This document shows, piece after piece, positions 1-9,164 of a stretch of DNA of 64,000 nt; positions within the stretch are counted from its first letter, which is position 1; each line of letters opens with the position of its first letter. Both the position numbers and the translations under genes were made by a program. The notes beneath the pieces were generated by a model. It worked only from the letters and a program-made list of their open reading frames with translations. It ran no database searches and was not told the origin of the DNA. Source of the DNA: an uncultured beta proteobacterium (GTDB lineage Bacteria; Pseudomonadota; Gammaproteobacteria; Burkholderiales; SG8-41); contig CAISYC010000068.1 of the NCBI GenBank assembly GCA_903889565.1, positions 1-64,000 on the forward strand. The letters are read 5' to 3'.

Positions 1-142
1 CGTCGCTGTCGCTTCGTTGAATTGGCCATCCAAACATGATGCCCAATTCAAAGCCCTTACGAAACCCCTGCAACCCAGTGCCCATAAGACTTTCAGGCAT
101 TTTTAATGCCCTTTTCGCCCACTCGATTTCCTGATGAGCCAC
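1..142 (-). other. possible truncated ORF of foreign composition at the left edge
   Basis: On the minus strand a reading frame stays open for 47 codons from a GTG at 142 to the window edge, beginning MAHQEIEWAKRALKMP. I see no convincing Shine-Dalgarno site and do not recognise the product. A hand count gives about 46% G+C for bases 1-170, against about 72% for the next 60 bases, so this stretch does not belong compositionally with the rest of the window. It may be the start of a neighbouring foreign gene, or sequence joined on by rearrangement or mis-assembly. It could equally be non-coding. Confidence 0.25.
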
Positions 143-225
143 AATAAAATTCAGAGAATTTCAACAAACCCCTAGGCCTCGCGCAGACCGCCAAACCGGC
201 GGCGGGGCCGAAGCTGTCCGACGAC

Positions 226-1356
226 GTGGTCAAGATCGGCGTGCTGACCGACCTGTCCGGTTCCTATTCGGATCTTGCCGGCGCCGGCTCGGTGCTCGCC
301 GCGCGCATGGCGATCGACGATTTCATCGCGCAGGAAAAGGGCCGCGCGTTTAAAATCGAACTGGTGTCCGCCGACCACCAGAACAAGGGCGATGTCGCTT
401 CGAACAAGGCGCGCGAATGGTTCGAGCGCGACCAGGTGGACATGATCACCGATCTGGTGACGACCTCCACCGCGCTGGCGGTGATGCCGGTGGCAAAGGA
501 AAAAAACCGCATCACCATCGTCAACGGCGCGGCGGCCACGCTGATCACCGGCAAAAACTGCACCGACACCAATGTGCACTATACCTATGACACCTACGCG
601 CTGGCCAACGGCACCGGCAAGGCGGTGGTCAAGCAGGGTGGCGACACCTGGTTCTTCCTCACCGCCGATTACGCCTTCGGGCAGGCGCTGGAAAAAGACA
701 CCACCGCGGTAGTGCTGGCCAACGGCGGCAAGGTACTGGGTTCGGTGCGCCATCCGTTTCCGGGCACCGATTTTTCGTCTTTCCTGCTCAAGGCGCAGGC
801 CTCGGGCGCCAAGGTGATCGGGCTTGCCAATGCCGGCACCGACACCACCAACTCGATCAAGCAGGCTGCAGAATTCGGCATCACGCCCAAACAGTCGCTG
901 GCCGGCCTCCTGATGTTTATCACCGACATCCACAGCCTCGGTCTCAAGGCCACGCAGGGCATGTACCTTACCGAGGGTTTTTACTGGGATCTCAACGACG
1001 AGACGCGCGCGTGGTCAAAGCGCTTCTTCGAGAAGCACAAGCGCATGCCGACCATGGTGCAGGCCGGCGTCTATTCATCGACCATGCATTACCTGCAGGC
1101 GATCAAGGCTGCCGGCACCGACGATACGAAGGCGGTGATGGCGAAAATGAAGGCGATGCCGGTGAACGATTTCTTCGCCAAAAACGCGAAGATCCGTGAC
1201 GACGGCCGGCTGGTGCACGACTTTTATCTACTGCAGGTCAAAAAGCCCGAGGAGTCGAAGACGCCCTGGGATTATTACCACGTGCGCCAGGTGATTCCCG
1301 CCGCCGAGGCGGTGACGCCGGTGGCGATGAGCGAGTGTCCGCTGCTGAAGAAGTAG
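226..1356 (+). CDS. branched-chain amino-acid-type ABC transporter substrate-binding protein, signal peptide missing
   Basis: Periplasmic binding protein of the Leu/Ile/Val (Peripla_BP_6) family, which captures a small organic ligand for an ABC importer. The mature fold starts with VVKIGVLTDLSGSYSD and runs about 376 residues, a usual mature length; AADFGIT-like and YLTEGFYWDLND stretches are typical of the family. GTG 226 is only the first available start. The same frame is open back to 148 and reads GLAQTAKPAAGPKLS just before it, which looks like the end of a signal peptide plus the mature N-terminus, but no ATG and no hydrophobic segment precede it. The export signal therefore appears to have been cut off at the composition break near base 170. 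livH and livM follow. The ligand cannot be told from sequence; this subfamily often handles aromatic or other organic acids. Confidence 0.85.
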   Translation: MVKIGVLTDLSGSYSDLAGAGSVLAARMAIDDFIAQEKGRAFKIELVSADHQNKGDVASNKAREWFERDQVDMITDLVTTSTALAVMPVAKEKNRITIVNGAAATLITGKNCTDTNVHYTYDTYALANGTGKAVVKQGGDTWFFLTADYAFGQALEKDTTAVVLANGGKVLGSVRHPFPGTDFSSFLLKAQASGAKVIGLANAGTDTTNSIKQAAEFGITPKQSLAGLLMFITDIHSLGLKATQGMYLTEGFYWDLNDETRAWSKRFFEKHKRMPTMVQAGVYSSTMHYLQAIKAAGTDDTKAVMAKMKAMPVNDFFAKNAKIRDDGRLVHDFYLLQVKKPEESKTPWDYYHVRQVIPAAEAVTPVAMSECPLLKK

Positions 1357-1397
1357 CGGCGCGTGATTGGGTGACGTTGTGACGCACAACCTTTACT

Positions 1398-1424
1398 TGC
1401 CCTCCCCCTTGGCGGGGGAGGGCA
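1398..1424. repeat. intergenic palindrome, 11-bp perfect stem
   Basis: Arms TGCCCTCCCCC (1398-1408) and GGGGGAGGGCA (1414-1424) are perfectly complementary around a 5-base loop, followed by a G-rich tail (GGGTGGGGGTGA). It sits between the binding-protein gene and livH. This resembles the short G/C-rich REP-like palindromes scattered between proteobacterial genes, but no second clear copy was found in this window. There is no T-tract, so it is not a standard terminator. It might reduce read-through from the binding-protein gene into the permeases. Confidence 0.6.
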
Positions 1425-1476
1425 GGGTGGGGGTGAAAGTATTTCCGTTGGATCCGTTCATTTGCGGTATCGCCAG

Positions 1477-2391
1477 ATGTTCGATCTTCTAGGCATCACG
1501 CCGCAGGCCCTCTACAGCCAGTTGTTGGTCGGACTCATCAACGGCTCGTTCTACGCCGTGTTGAGCCTCGGGCTGGCGGTGATTTTCGGCATGCTGAATA
1601 TCATCAATTTTTCGCATGGCGCCCAGTACATGATGGGCGCCTTCCTCGCCTGGATCGGCCTGACCCAGGTCGGCGGCTGGATCGGCGACCCCGAATTCCA
1701 GCTCAGTTACTGGGCCGCGTTGCTGGTGGTGCCGCTACTGATGGGCGGCTTCGGCATGGTGATCGAGCGCTGCATGCTGTCCAGACTCTACAAGCTCGAC
1801 CATCTCTACGGCCTGTTGCTGACCTTCGGCCTCGCCCTGATTTTCGAGGGCCTGTTCCGTTATTTTTACGGCGTGTCGGGCCAGCGTTATGAAATTCCCG
1901 AAGTCTTTGCCGGCGCGATCGACCTCGGCTTCATGGCGCTGCCGAAGTATCGCGCATGGGTGATCGTCGCTTCGCTGACGGTTTGTTTCGCCACCTGGTA
2001 CCTGATCGAGCGCACGCGGCTGGGCGCCTATCTGCGCGCCGGCACCGAAAACCCGCGGCTGGTGCAGGCTTTCGGCGTCAACGTGCCGTTGATGATCACG
2101 CTGACCTACGGTTACGGCGTCGCGCTGGCGGCGTTTGCCGGGGTGCTGGCGGCGCCGATCTTCACGGTCAGTCCCTTGATGGGGGCGGATCTCATCATCG
2201 TTGTTTTTGCCGTCGTCGTGATCGGCGGCATGGGTTCCATACTCGGTTCGATCGTGACAGGTCTCGCGCTCGGTTTGATTGAAGGCCTGACCAAGGTGTT
2301 TTACTCCGAGGCCTCGGCAGTGGTGATTTTCGTCATCATGGTGATCGTGCTGCTGGTGCGGCCGGCGGGTTTGTTCGGGCGCGAGAAATGA
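1477..2391 (+). CDS. livH: branched-chain amino-acid-type ABC transporter permease (LivH family)
   Basis: Inner-membrane permease subunit of a LIV-type importer. The 304-residue protein begins MFDLLGITPQALYSQL; the hydrophobic segments and the family stretches LINGSFYAVLSLGLAVIFG and INFSHGAQYMMGAF are clear, and near the C-terminus VVIGGMGSILGSIVTGLALG matches the conserved ABC-contact region. ATG 1477 was chosen over TTG 1462 because homologues start at this MFDLLG-like position. livM follows after 22 bases. It pairs with livM and the upstream binding protein; no ATPase gene accompanies them here. Confidence 0.9.
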   Translation: MFDLLGITPQALYSQLLVGLINGSFYAVLSLGLAVIFGMLNIINFSHGAQYMMGAFLAWIGLTQVGGWIGDPEFQLSYWAALLVVPLLMGGFGMVIERCMLSRLYKLDHLYGLLLTFGLALIFEGLFRYFYGVSGQRYEIPEVFAGAIDLGFMALPKYRAWVIVASLTVCFATWYLIERTRLGAYLRAGTENPRLVQAFGVNVPLMITLTYGYGVALAAFAGVLAAPIFTVSPLMGADLIIVVFAVVVIGGMGSILGSIVTGLALGLIEGLTKVFYSEASAVVIFVIMVIVLLVRPAGLFGREK

Positions 2392-2413
2392 GCGGTCGCG
2401 CGGTGCTGCAACG

Positions 2414-3364
2414 ATGAACAAAACCACGCTCGGTTTCTGCACGCTGGCGGCGGCGGGTCTCGCCGCGCCGCTGCTCGGCATCTATCCGACCATCCTGATG
2501 AAATGCTGGTGCCTGGCGCTGTTTGCCTGCGCCTTCAACCTGCTGCTCGGTTACACCGGTCTGCTGTCGTTCGGGCATGCGGCGTTTTTCGGCGCCGCCG
2601 CGTATTTCGCCGGGCATGCGATCAAGGTCTGGGGCTGGCCGCCGGAAGCGGGCATCATCGCGGCAACGCTGTTCGCCGGTGCCTTAGGCTGGGTGTTCGG
2701 CAGCCTGGCGATCCGCCGCGCCGGCATTTACTTTGCAATGATCACGCTGGCACTGGCGCAGATGACCTATTTCGTCTGGCTGCAGATGAAATTCACCGGC
2801 GGCGAAGACGGCTTGCAGGGCGTGCCGCGCGCCAGGTTGTTCGGCGCGTTTTTCGGTGGCATAGATCTCGCCGACAACATGAACCTCTATTATGTTGTAT
2901 TCGCGATTTTCCTTGCCGCCTTCTGCCTGATCTACCGCACCATTCATTCGCCGTTCGGCCAGGTGCTGAAATCGATTCGCGAGAACGAGCCGCGCGCGAT
3001 CTCGCTCGGCTACGATGTCGAAAAATACAAGCTGCTGGCGTTCGTGCTGTCCGCTGCGCTGGCAGGGCTCGCCGGCGCGACCAAGACGGTGGTGTTTCAG
3101 CTTGCCTCGCTGACTGACGCGCACTGGCATACCTCGGGCGAGGTGGTGCTGATGACATTGCTTGGCGGCCTCGGCACGGTGTTCGGGCCGGTGGTCGGCG
3201 CCTTTGTCGTCGTCGGCCTGCAGAACGAGCTCGCCGACAAGGTCGGCCCGTGGGCGCAGGTCATCATGGGAATCATTTTCGTTGTGTGCGTGCTGGCCTT
3301 CCGCCGCGGCATCGTCGGTGAACTGATCGCGCTCGCGCGCCGCACCGGTATCCGCCGCGCTTGA
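2414..3364 (+). CDS. livM: branched-chain amino-acid-type ABC transporter permease (LivM family)
   Basis: Second permease subunit of the LIV-type importer (316 residues). It carries the LivM hallmarks [17 protein letters not shown] in the N-terminal third and [18 protein letters not shown] near the C-terminus, with about eight to ten hydrophobic segments. In the usual operon livG and livF (ATPases) come next, but here a 139-base gap leads straight into etfB. The importer must therefore use ATPases encoded elsewhere, perhaps upstream beyond the break at the left edge. Confidence 0.9.
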   Translation: MNKTTLGFCTLAAAGLAAPLLGIYPTILMKCWCLALFACAFNLLLGYTGLLSFGHAAFFGAAAYFAGHAIKVWGWPPEAGIIAATLFAGALGWVFGSLAIRRAGIYFAMITLALAQMTYFVWLQMKFTGGEDGLQGVPRARLFGAFFGGIDLADNMNLYYVVFAIFLAAFCLIYRTIHSPFGQVLKSIRENEPRAISLGYDVEKYKLLAFVLSAALAGLAGATKTVVFQLASLTDAHWHTSGEVVLMTLLGGLGTVFGPVVGAFVVVGLQNELADKVGPWAQVIMGIIFVVCVLAFRRGIVGELIALARRTGIRRA

Positions 3365-3503
3365 CGCGTCGCGCCTGCCGCGGCCGTTTCGTCGGCCCCG
3401 CCAATCCGGTAAAATAGACGTTTCTTGCGGCCACGGCCGCATTTTTGCGGCGCTGGCCGCACTTTCCGCGGCATTCGCCGCGGTTCCCGAGCGAGAGGAA
3501 GCG

Positions 3504-4253
3504 ATGAAAGTCCTGGTAGGAGTGAAGCGCGTAGTCGATCCCAACGTCAAGGTGCGCGTCAAGGCCGACGGCTCCGGCGTTGAAACCGCCAACATCAAGA
3601 TGGCGATCAATCCGTTCTGTGAAATCGCCGTCGAGCAGGCCGTGCGCATGAAGGAAGCCGGCGTGGTTACCGAAATCGTCGTCGTGTCCGTCGGCCTGCC
3701 GCAATGCCAGGAGACGCTGCGCACCGCGATGGCAATGGGCGCGGACCGCGGCATTCTGGTCGAGACCGATGTCGATGTGCAGCCGCTGGCGGTGGCGAAA
3801 GTGATGAAGGCCATCATCGCCAAGGAAAACCCACAACTCGTGATCATGGGCAAGCAGGCGGTGGATAACGATTGCAACCAGACCGGCCAGATGATTGCCG
3901 CGTTGATGGGCTGGCCGCAGGCGACGCATATTTCGAAGGTCGAGCCGGCCGGCGATGTCGCCAATGTCACGCGCGAAGTCGATGGCGGCCTTGAGAGCCT
4001 GACGATCAAGCTGCCGGCGGTGGTGACTGCCGATCTGCGGTTGAACGAGCCGCGCTACGTCACGCTGCCGAACATCATGAAGGCGAAGAAGAAGCCGCTC
4101 GAAGTGATCAAGCCCGACGCGCTCTGCGTCGATGTGGCGCCGCGCCTGACCACGCTCAAAGTGGTCGAGCCGGCCAAGCGCGGCTCCGGCGTGAAGCTCG
4201 CCGATGTTGCCGAGCTCGTCAATAAACTCAAGAACGAAGCGAAGGTGATCTAA
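3504..4253 (+). CDS. etfB: electron transfer flavoprotein beta subunit
   Basis: Small subunit of the ETF heterodimer, which takes electrons from acyl-CoA dehydrogenases and passes them to ETF:ubiquinone oxidoreductase. At 249 residues it is the normal length, starting [20 protein letters not shown], with the AMP/nucleotide-binding region [21 protein letters not shown] and the dehydrogenase-recognition region near residue 190 ([13 protein letters not shown]). A GAGAGGAAG ribosome site precedes the ATG. It lies directly against etfA, with the next ATG immediately after its stop, so the two are co-translated. The partner oxidoreductase is encoded at 26873-28522 on the other strand. Confidence 0.97.
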   Translation: MKVLVGVKRVVDPNVKVRVKADGSGVETANIKMAINPFCEIAVEQAVRMKEAGVVTEIVVVSVGLPQCQETLRTAMAMGADRGILVETDVDVQPLAVAKVMKAIIAKENPQLVIMGKQAVDNDCNQTGQMIAALMGWPQATHISKVEPAGDVANVTREVDGGLESLTIKLPAVVTADLRLNEPRYVTLPNIMKAKKKPLEVIKPDALCVDVAPRLTTLKVVEPAKRGSGVKLADVAELVNKLKNEAKVI

Positions 4254-5180
4254 ATGGCTATCCTCGTCATCGCAGAACACGACAACAAGCAACTCAAGAC
4301 CGGCACCACCAATACGATCGCCGCCGCCGCCAAACTTGGCGCCGACGTCAGTGTGCTGGTGGCCGGACATCAGTGCGCGGACGCCGCCGCGGCCGCGGCC
4401 AAGGTGCCGGGTGTGGCCAAGGTGCTGGTGGTGGATGCAGAACAGTACGCCGTGCCGCTGGCGGAGAATTTCGCCGCGCTGGTGCTGTCGATCGCCGACA
4501 AGTTCACGCATATTCTCGCGCCGGCCACCGGCTTCGGCAAAAACTTCATGCCGCGCGTGGCCGCACTGCTCGATGTCGCGCAGATTTCCGACATCAGCGG
4601 CATCGAGTCGGCCGACACCTTCGTGCGCCCGATCTACGCCGGCAACGTGATGGCGACTGTGCAGTCGAAGGACAGGATCAAGGTCATCACGGTCCGCATC
4701 ACTGCGTTTGATCCGGCCGAGGGCGCCGGTCAGGCAGCGACCGAAACCGTGGCTGCGGTCGCGGACAGCGGGCTCACGCAATTCAAGGGTCACGAGCTGA
4801 CCAAGTCGGCGCGGCCGGAACTCACTGCGGCGCGCGTCATCGTCTCCGGCGGCCGCGGCATGGGCAACGGTGAAAACTTCAAGCTGCTCGAAGCGCTCGC
4901 CGACAAGCTGGGCGCAGCCGTCGGCGCGTCGCGCGCGGCGGTCGATTCGGGTTTTGTCACCAACGACTATCAGGTCGGGCAGACCGGAAAAATCGTCGCT
5001 CCCGAACTCTATATCGCGGTCGGCATCTCGGGTGCGATTCAGCATCTGGCCGGCATGAAGGACAGCAAGGTGATCGTCGCCATCAACAAGGATGCCGAAG
5101 CGCCGATCTTCTCGGTCGCCAACTACTGGCTGGTCGAAGATCTGTTCAAGGCGGTGCCGGAACTGACTGCAGCGTTGTAA
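4254..5180 (+). CDS. etfA: electron transfer flavoprotein alpha subunit
   Basis: Large, FAD-carrying ETF subunit, 308 residues, normal for bacterial EtfA. The C-terminal FAD domain shows the family motifs [36 protein letters not shown] and [15 protein letters not shown]. It starts immediately after the etfB stop. It accepts electrons from the acyl-CoA dehydrogenases encoded at 5287, 14409 and possibly 60901, and delivers them to ETF-QO. The downstream 106 bases hold only an imperfect GC-rich stem with no T-run. Confidence 0.97.
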   Translation: MAILVIAEHDNKQLKTGTTNTIAAAAKLGADVSVLVAGHQCADAAAAAAKVPGVAKVLVVDAEQYAVPLAENFAALVLSIADKFTHILAPATGFGKNFMPRVAALLDVAQISDISGIESADTFVRPIYAGNVMATVQSKDRIKVITVRITAFDPAEGAGQAATETVAAVADSGLTQFKGHELTKSARPELTAARVIVSGGRGMGNGENFKLLEALADKLGAAVGASRAAVDSGFVTNDYQVGQTGKIVAPELYIAVGISGAIQHLAGMKDSKVIVAINKDAEAPIFSVANYWLVEDLFKAVPELTAAL

Positions 5181-5286
5181 ACAAATACGGTCCCGAACAA
5201 GCGGGGCGTCAGGGCTTTTAATCGGGCCCCGACGCCCTTATGCTGTACGCTCGCTCAAGCCTGTCGTCATTCATCGAGGAGGTTGC

Positions 5287-7080
5287 ATGTCCACTTACGC
5301 CGCGCCATTGAAGGACATGCAGTTCGTGATCGAGGAACTGGTCGGGCTTGCCGACATTACGGCGATGCCGGCCTGCGCCGAGGTGACGCCTGATCTGGTC
5401 GAGGCGGTGCTGGGCGAGGCCGGCAAATTCGCCGCCGAAGTGCTTGATCCCTTGAATCGCGTCGGCGACGAAGTCGGCGCGGCCTGGTCCGACGGCAAGG
5501 TCACGCCGCCGCCCGGTTTTGCCGGGGCTTACCAGCAATTCATCGACGCCGGCTGGAACAGCCTGTCCGGTCCAACCGAGTTCGGCGGCCAGGGCCTGCC
5601 GCATATCGTGGCGATGGCGGTGCAGGAAATGTGGAACAGCGCCAACATGGCGTTTTGTTTGTGCCCGATGCTGACCTCCGGCGTGATCGAAGCGCTGAAG
5701 CTGCGCGGCTCGGACGCACAGAAGAATCTGTTCATGGGCAAGCTGGTCGCCGGCGAGTGGAGCGGCACCATGAACCTGACCGAGCCGCAGGCCGGCTCCG
5801 ATCTGTCGGCGGTGCGCACGCAGGCAGTGCCGGAGGGCAACCATTATCTGATCCGCGGCACCAAGATCTTCATCACCTGGGGCGAGCATGACATGTCGCG
5901 CAACATCGTGCACCTGGTGCTCGCGCGCACGCCCGGCGCGCCCGAGGGTGTGAAAGGCATTTCACTGTTCGTGGTGCCGAAGTTTTTGCCGAACGGCGAC
6001 GGCAGCCCCGGCGCGCGCAACGACGTGAAGTGCGTGTCGATCGAACACAAGCTGGGCATCCACGCGAGCCCGACCTGCGTGATGGCGTACGGCGAAAACG
6101 GCGGCGCCATTGGTTATATGGTCGGCGAGGAAAACCGCGGTCTCGAAACCATGTTCATCATGATGAATCACGCGCGGCTCGGCGTCGGTCTCGAGGGCGT
6201 GGCGATCGCCGAACGCGCCTATCAGCACGCGCTCGACTATGCGAAGACGCGCGTGCAGGGCCGCGCCATCGGCCAGCGCAGCGGCGACCGCGTTTCAATC
6301 ATTCATCATCCCGACGTGCGGCGCATGTTAATGAGTATGAAGTCGCAGATCGAGGCCATGCGCGCACTGGCTTATACGGCATCGGCGGCGCTCGACAAGG
6401 CGAAGCATCATCCGGACGACAACGAACGCAAACGCAACCAGGCCTATGTCGATTTATTGATCCCGATCGTCAAGGGCTGGTGTACCGAGCAGGCGATCGA
6501 AATCGCCTCCACCGGCGTGCAGATTCACGGCGGCACCGGATTTATCGAGGCCAGCGGCGCCGCGCAGTATCTGCGCGACGCGCGCATCACCGCGATTTAC
6601 GAAGGCACGACCGGCATTCAGGCCGCGGATCTCGTCGGTCGCAAAATCGGCTTCGAAAAAGGCGCTACCGCCGCCGCCGTCATCGCGCAGATGCGCAAGG
6701 ACGTGTGGGGTCTCACGCAAAACGCGCATGCCGGGGTTACCGCTTTGCATGCCGCACTGTCGCGCGCAGTCGAGGCGCTGGCGCAAGCGACGAAATGGGT
6801 GGTTGATCAATTTCCCGCCGATCCGAATGCGGTGGCCGCGGTGTCGGTGCCTTACCTCAAATTGTGGGGCATCGTCGCCGGCGGCTGGTTGATGGGGCGC
6901 GCGGCGGAACTCTGCGCGGGCAAACTCGCCGCGGACGCGACCGACGCCGATTTCTGCGAAACAAAAATAGCGACTGCGCGGTTCTACGTCGAGCACGTGC
7001 TGCCGCAGGCGCCGGCGCTGGCCGAGGAAATTATTGGCGGCGCGGCGAGCGTGCTGGAGTTCGGCGAGGCCCGGTTCTGA
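5287..7080 (+). CDS. acyl-CoA dehydrogenase, ~600-residue DmdC/FadE5-like family
   Basis: FAD-dependent acyl-CoA dehydrogenase of the long (597-residue) type. The N-terminal half has GPTEFGGQGLP and MNLTEPQAGSDLSAVRT (substrate/FAD contacts). The presumed catalytic Glu lies in AIYEGTTGIQAADLVGRKI, and a C-terminal extension of about 130 residues is typical of the group annotated as 3-methylmercaptopropionyl-CoA or medium/long-chain acyl-CoA dehydrogenases. A strong GAGGAGG site lies 5-6 bases before the ATG. It follows etfBA closely on the same strand, suiting an ETF-linked oxidation unit. Substrate cannot be assigned from sequence alone. Its TGA abuts the convergent FkbM gene with no spacer. 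Confidence 0.93.
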   Translation: MSTYAAPLKDMQFVIEELVGLADITAMPACAEVTPDLVEAVLGEAGKFAAEVLDPLNRVGDEVGAAWSDGKVTPPPGFAGAYQQFIDAGWNSLSGPTEFGGQGLPHIVAMAVQEMWNSANMAFCLCPMLTSGVIEALKLRGSDAQKNLFMGKLVAGEWSGTMNLTEPQAGSDLSAVRTQAVPEGNHYLIRGTKIFITWGEHDMSRNIVHLVLARTPGAPEGVKGISLFVVPKFLPNGDGSPGARNDVKCVSIEHKLGIHASPTCVMAYGENGGAIGYMVGEENRGLETMFIMMNHARLGVGLEGVAIAERAYQHALDYAKTRVQGRAIGQRSGDRVSIIHHPDVRRMLMSMKSQIEAMRALAYTASAALDKAKHHPDDNERKRNQAYVDLLIPIVKGWCTEQAIEIASTGVQIHGGTGFIEASGAAQYLRDARITAIYEGTTGIQAADLVGRKIGFEKGATAAAVIAQMRKDVWGLTQNAHAGVTALHAALSRAVEALAQATKWVVDQFPADPNAVAAVSVPYLKLWGIVAGGWLMGRAAELCAGKLAADATDADFCETKIATARFYVEHVLPQAPALAEEIIGGAASVLEFGEARF

Positions 7081-7746
7081 TCAGCTGCGCTCGTCGATGG
7101 TCTTGAGGTAGAAAGCGTCGCCCCAGCCGGCTTTTGTCCACCTGGTGACGACGCGCATGAAATCGAATTCATACAGATAATCGTCGATGTCCGGAATCAG
7201 CGGGATGCCTTTATAGAGGGGCTCGTGGTTGACTTCGAGATAGATACCCTTGATCGACGGCTCGCTTAGATGGCGCCCCATGCCCTTGAGGACGGCAAGT
7301 TCCGCGCCCTGTGTGTCGATGTTGATAAAACCGAAATCCGTGAACGGCAACCGGCAGGGCTTCGCTTCGATCAGTGATTCGAGCCGGAACGCACGGACCT
7401 GCTTCTTTGAGGTGACGACAATATCCGGGTAGTGTCTGGCATGGGTTTGCAGATCGAAGAACGATGAACTCTGGAAGTTGTTGGTCACGTTGAAATTCAG
7501 GGTTTCGTTTTTGTCCCACAGCGCGCAGGGCACGATGGTCTGTTCCATCGCGTAGTTCCTGATGTTGTCCTGCAGTGCCGGCAGCAGCTCCTTGTTGGCC
7601 TCGAACCAGATTACCCGCTTGACGCCATCCGCGCTGTATTGCGCCGCCTCTTCGCCGGTATGGGCGCCGACATGCAGAACGGACTCAATGCCCCTGCCAT
7701 GGCACGCCTGGATGATGCGGTTGCATTTGGAAAACTCGATCAGCAT
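7081..7746 (-). CDS. FkbM-family SAM-dependent methyltransferase
   Basis: Class I methyltransferase of the FkbM type (221 residues). The SAM-binding motif is VLHVGAHTGEEAAQY near residue 24, with acidic WFEAN at the end of strand 2. The family signature FINIDTQGAELAVLKGM lies in the middle. FkbM proteins O-methylate sugars or other secondary metabolites, but many copies sit alone and are uncharacterised. No polysaccharide or natural-product genes adjoin it. Four sampled 60-base lines average about 54% G+C, below the neighbours, which suggests acquisition by transfer. Its stop codon directly abuts that of the acyl-CoA dehydrogenase. Confidence 0.88.
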   Translation of the reverse strand: MLIEFSKCNRIIQACHGRGIESVLHVGAHTGEEAAQYSADGVKRVIWFEANKELLPALQDNIRNYAMEQTIVPCALWDKNETLNFNVTNNFQSSSFFDLQTHARHYPDIVVTSKKQVRAFRLESLIEAKPCRLPFTDFGFINIDTQGAELAVLKGMGRHLSEPSIKGIYLEVNHEPLYKGIPLIPDIDDYLYEFDFMRVVTRWTKAGWGDAFYLKTIDERS

Positions 7747-7969
7747 GGGCGTGTTTTGAATGACCTATACGGTTCCGGTGTTCAATGCATGCAACCGGCA
7801 GCCGCCCCGGTGTGCATGGTGTCGGGCAACGACCATCAGTATAAGGCTACCGCGCGGGTTGCCGTGCGTATCCGTTTTCGCCTGCAGGTGCCGTCGCCCG
7901 CGGCAACGATGACGGCTGGTCTGTTGGGCGTGCGCGGCCGCACGCTCGAACTCGAATGACCGACGCGAA

Positions 7970-8959
7970 TTATTCGGCGGTAATGCCGGCGTCCTTGACG
8001 ACTTTCGCGTAGCGCTGAAATTCGGTTTTGATATAGCCGCCGAATTCCTCGGGTGTGGCGGTCGTAAAGACCACGATGCCGAGTGCGGCGAGTCGTTCCC
8101 TGACATCGGGTAGCGTCAGCGCCGCGCCGATGTCGCGATGTATCCCCGCAACCAGCGGGCGCGGCATGTTGGCGGGGCCGACGATGCCGTACCAGTTGTC
8201 CACCGCAAAGCCGGGCAGGCCGCTCTCGGCGATGGTCGGGATGTCCGGAAAATATTCCGAGCGTGTCGCCGAGGTCATGCCGAGCGCGCGGAGCTTGCCG
8301 GATTTCATCGGTGTGATCGCAGTCGAAACGGTCGCAAATATAAGCTGGATGTTGCCGGCGAGCAGATCGACCATCGCCGGCGCGCCGCCTTTGTACGGAA
8401 TGTGCTGCATGGTCAGACCCGCCATGCGGCTGAAGATCACGCCCGCCAGATGGTCGGCGCGGCCCGGGCCCGATGAACCGTAGTTGATTCTTGCGCCGGG
8501 CGTTTTGGCGTAGGCAATGAGTTCCTTCACCGAGCGCACTGGCAGCGACGGGTGCACCACCAGCACATTGAGCGCACTGGCGGTGCGCGCCAGCGGCGTG
8601 AAATCCCTGACCGGATCGTACGGCGGCCTGGCGTAAAGGCTGGGCGCGACGGCGACGGGGCCGATCGAACCCAGCACCATCGTATAGCCGTCGGGCTGCG
8701 CTTTCGCGGTGATTTCCATGCCGATCACGCCGCCGGCACCGGGGCGGTTATCGACGATCACGTTTTGCTGCCAGCGCTCGGTAAGCTTTTGCGCGATTGC
8801 GCGCGCGGTGATGTCCGAGCCGCCACCCGGCGGCGACAACACCAGCAGGCGCACGGCCTTGTCGGGGAAGGTCGCGGCCGGCGCCGCAACGACGGCGGTC
8901 AGCGCGACCCCACATTGCAACAGGGCGAACGCAGCAATTCGTGGCGCAATTCGGTGCAT
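7970..8959 (-). CDS. Bug/TctC-family periplasmic binding protein
   Basis: Tripartite-tricarboxylate-transporter-type solute-binding protein (329 residues). An N-terminal signal peptide (hydrophobic to about residue 28) is followed by FPDKAVRLLVLSPPGGGSDIT, the usual Bug opening, then IDNRPGAGG-like VIVDNRPGAGGVIG and YGSSGPGRADHLAGV. Bug proteins bind carboxylates or aromatic acids; most, like this one, are not beside membrane subunits (TctA/TctB) and their ligands are unknown. The flanking spaces 7747-7969 and 8960-9164 contain no supportable gene. A second paralogue is at 56840-57811. Confidence 0.93.
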   Translation of the reverse strand: MHRIAPRIAAFALLQCGVALTAVVAAPAATFPDKAVRLLVLSPPGGGSDITARAIAQKLTERWQQNVIVDNRPGAGGVIGMEITAKAQPDGYTMVLGSIGPVAVAPSLYARPPYDPVRDFTPLARTASALNVLVVHPSLPVRSVKELIAYAKTPGARINYGSSGPGRADHLAGVIFSRMAGLTMQHIPYKGGAPAMVDLLAGNIQLIFATVSTAITPMKSGKLRALGMTSATRSEYFPDIPTIAESGLPGFAVDNWYGIVGPANMPRPLVAGIHRDIGAALTLPDVRERLAALGIVVFTTATPEEFGGYIKTEFQRYAKVVKDAGITAE

Positions 8960-9164
8960 GAACCAGCCTTGATGAGGTCAATAACGATTATTCCAGAGGT
9001 GGCGAGCAATTTGGATGCCATCCCGGGCGGGTTGTCCGCACGACGGTTTGTCCTTTGCGGGGATGCCACGTATAGTCTCGTCGATACGGCGCGCGCAAAA
9101 GCATAAAAAAAGCTGCCGGCAATTCCGCCGGTGCGGCTGTGCCGTCAATCCAATGGAGGAAGCT

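Noticed and set aside
3273-5045. 590-codon minus-strand open frame opposite etfB/etfA
   Set aside because: Antisense of two well-conserved genes, with typical shadow composition and no start signals.
5200-5240. GC-rich stem between etfA and the acyl-CoA dehydrogenase
   Set aside because: Only about seven base pairs around a long loop and no T-run; not convincing as a terminator.
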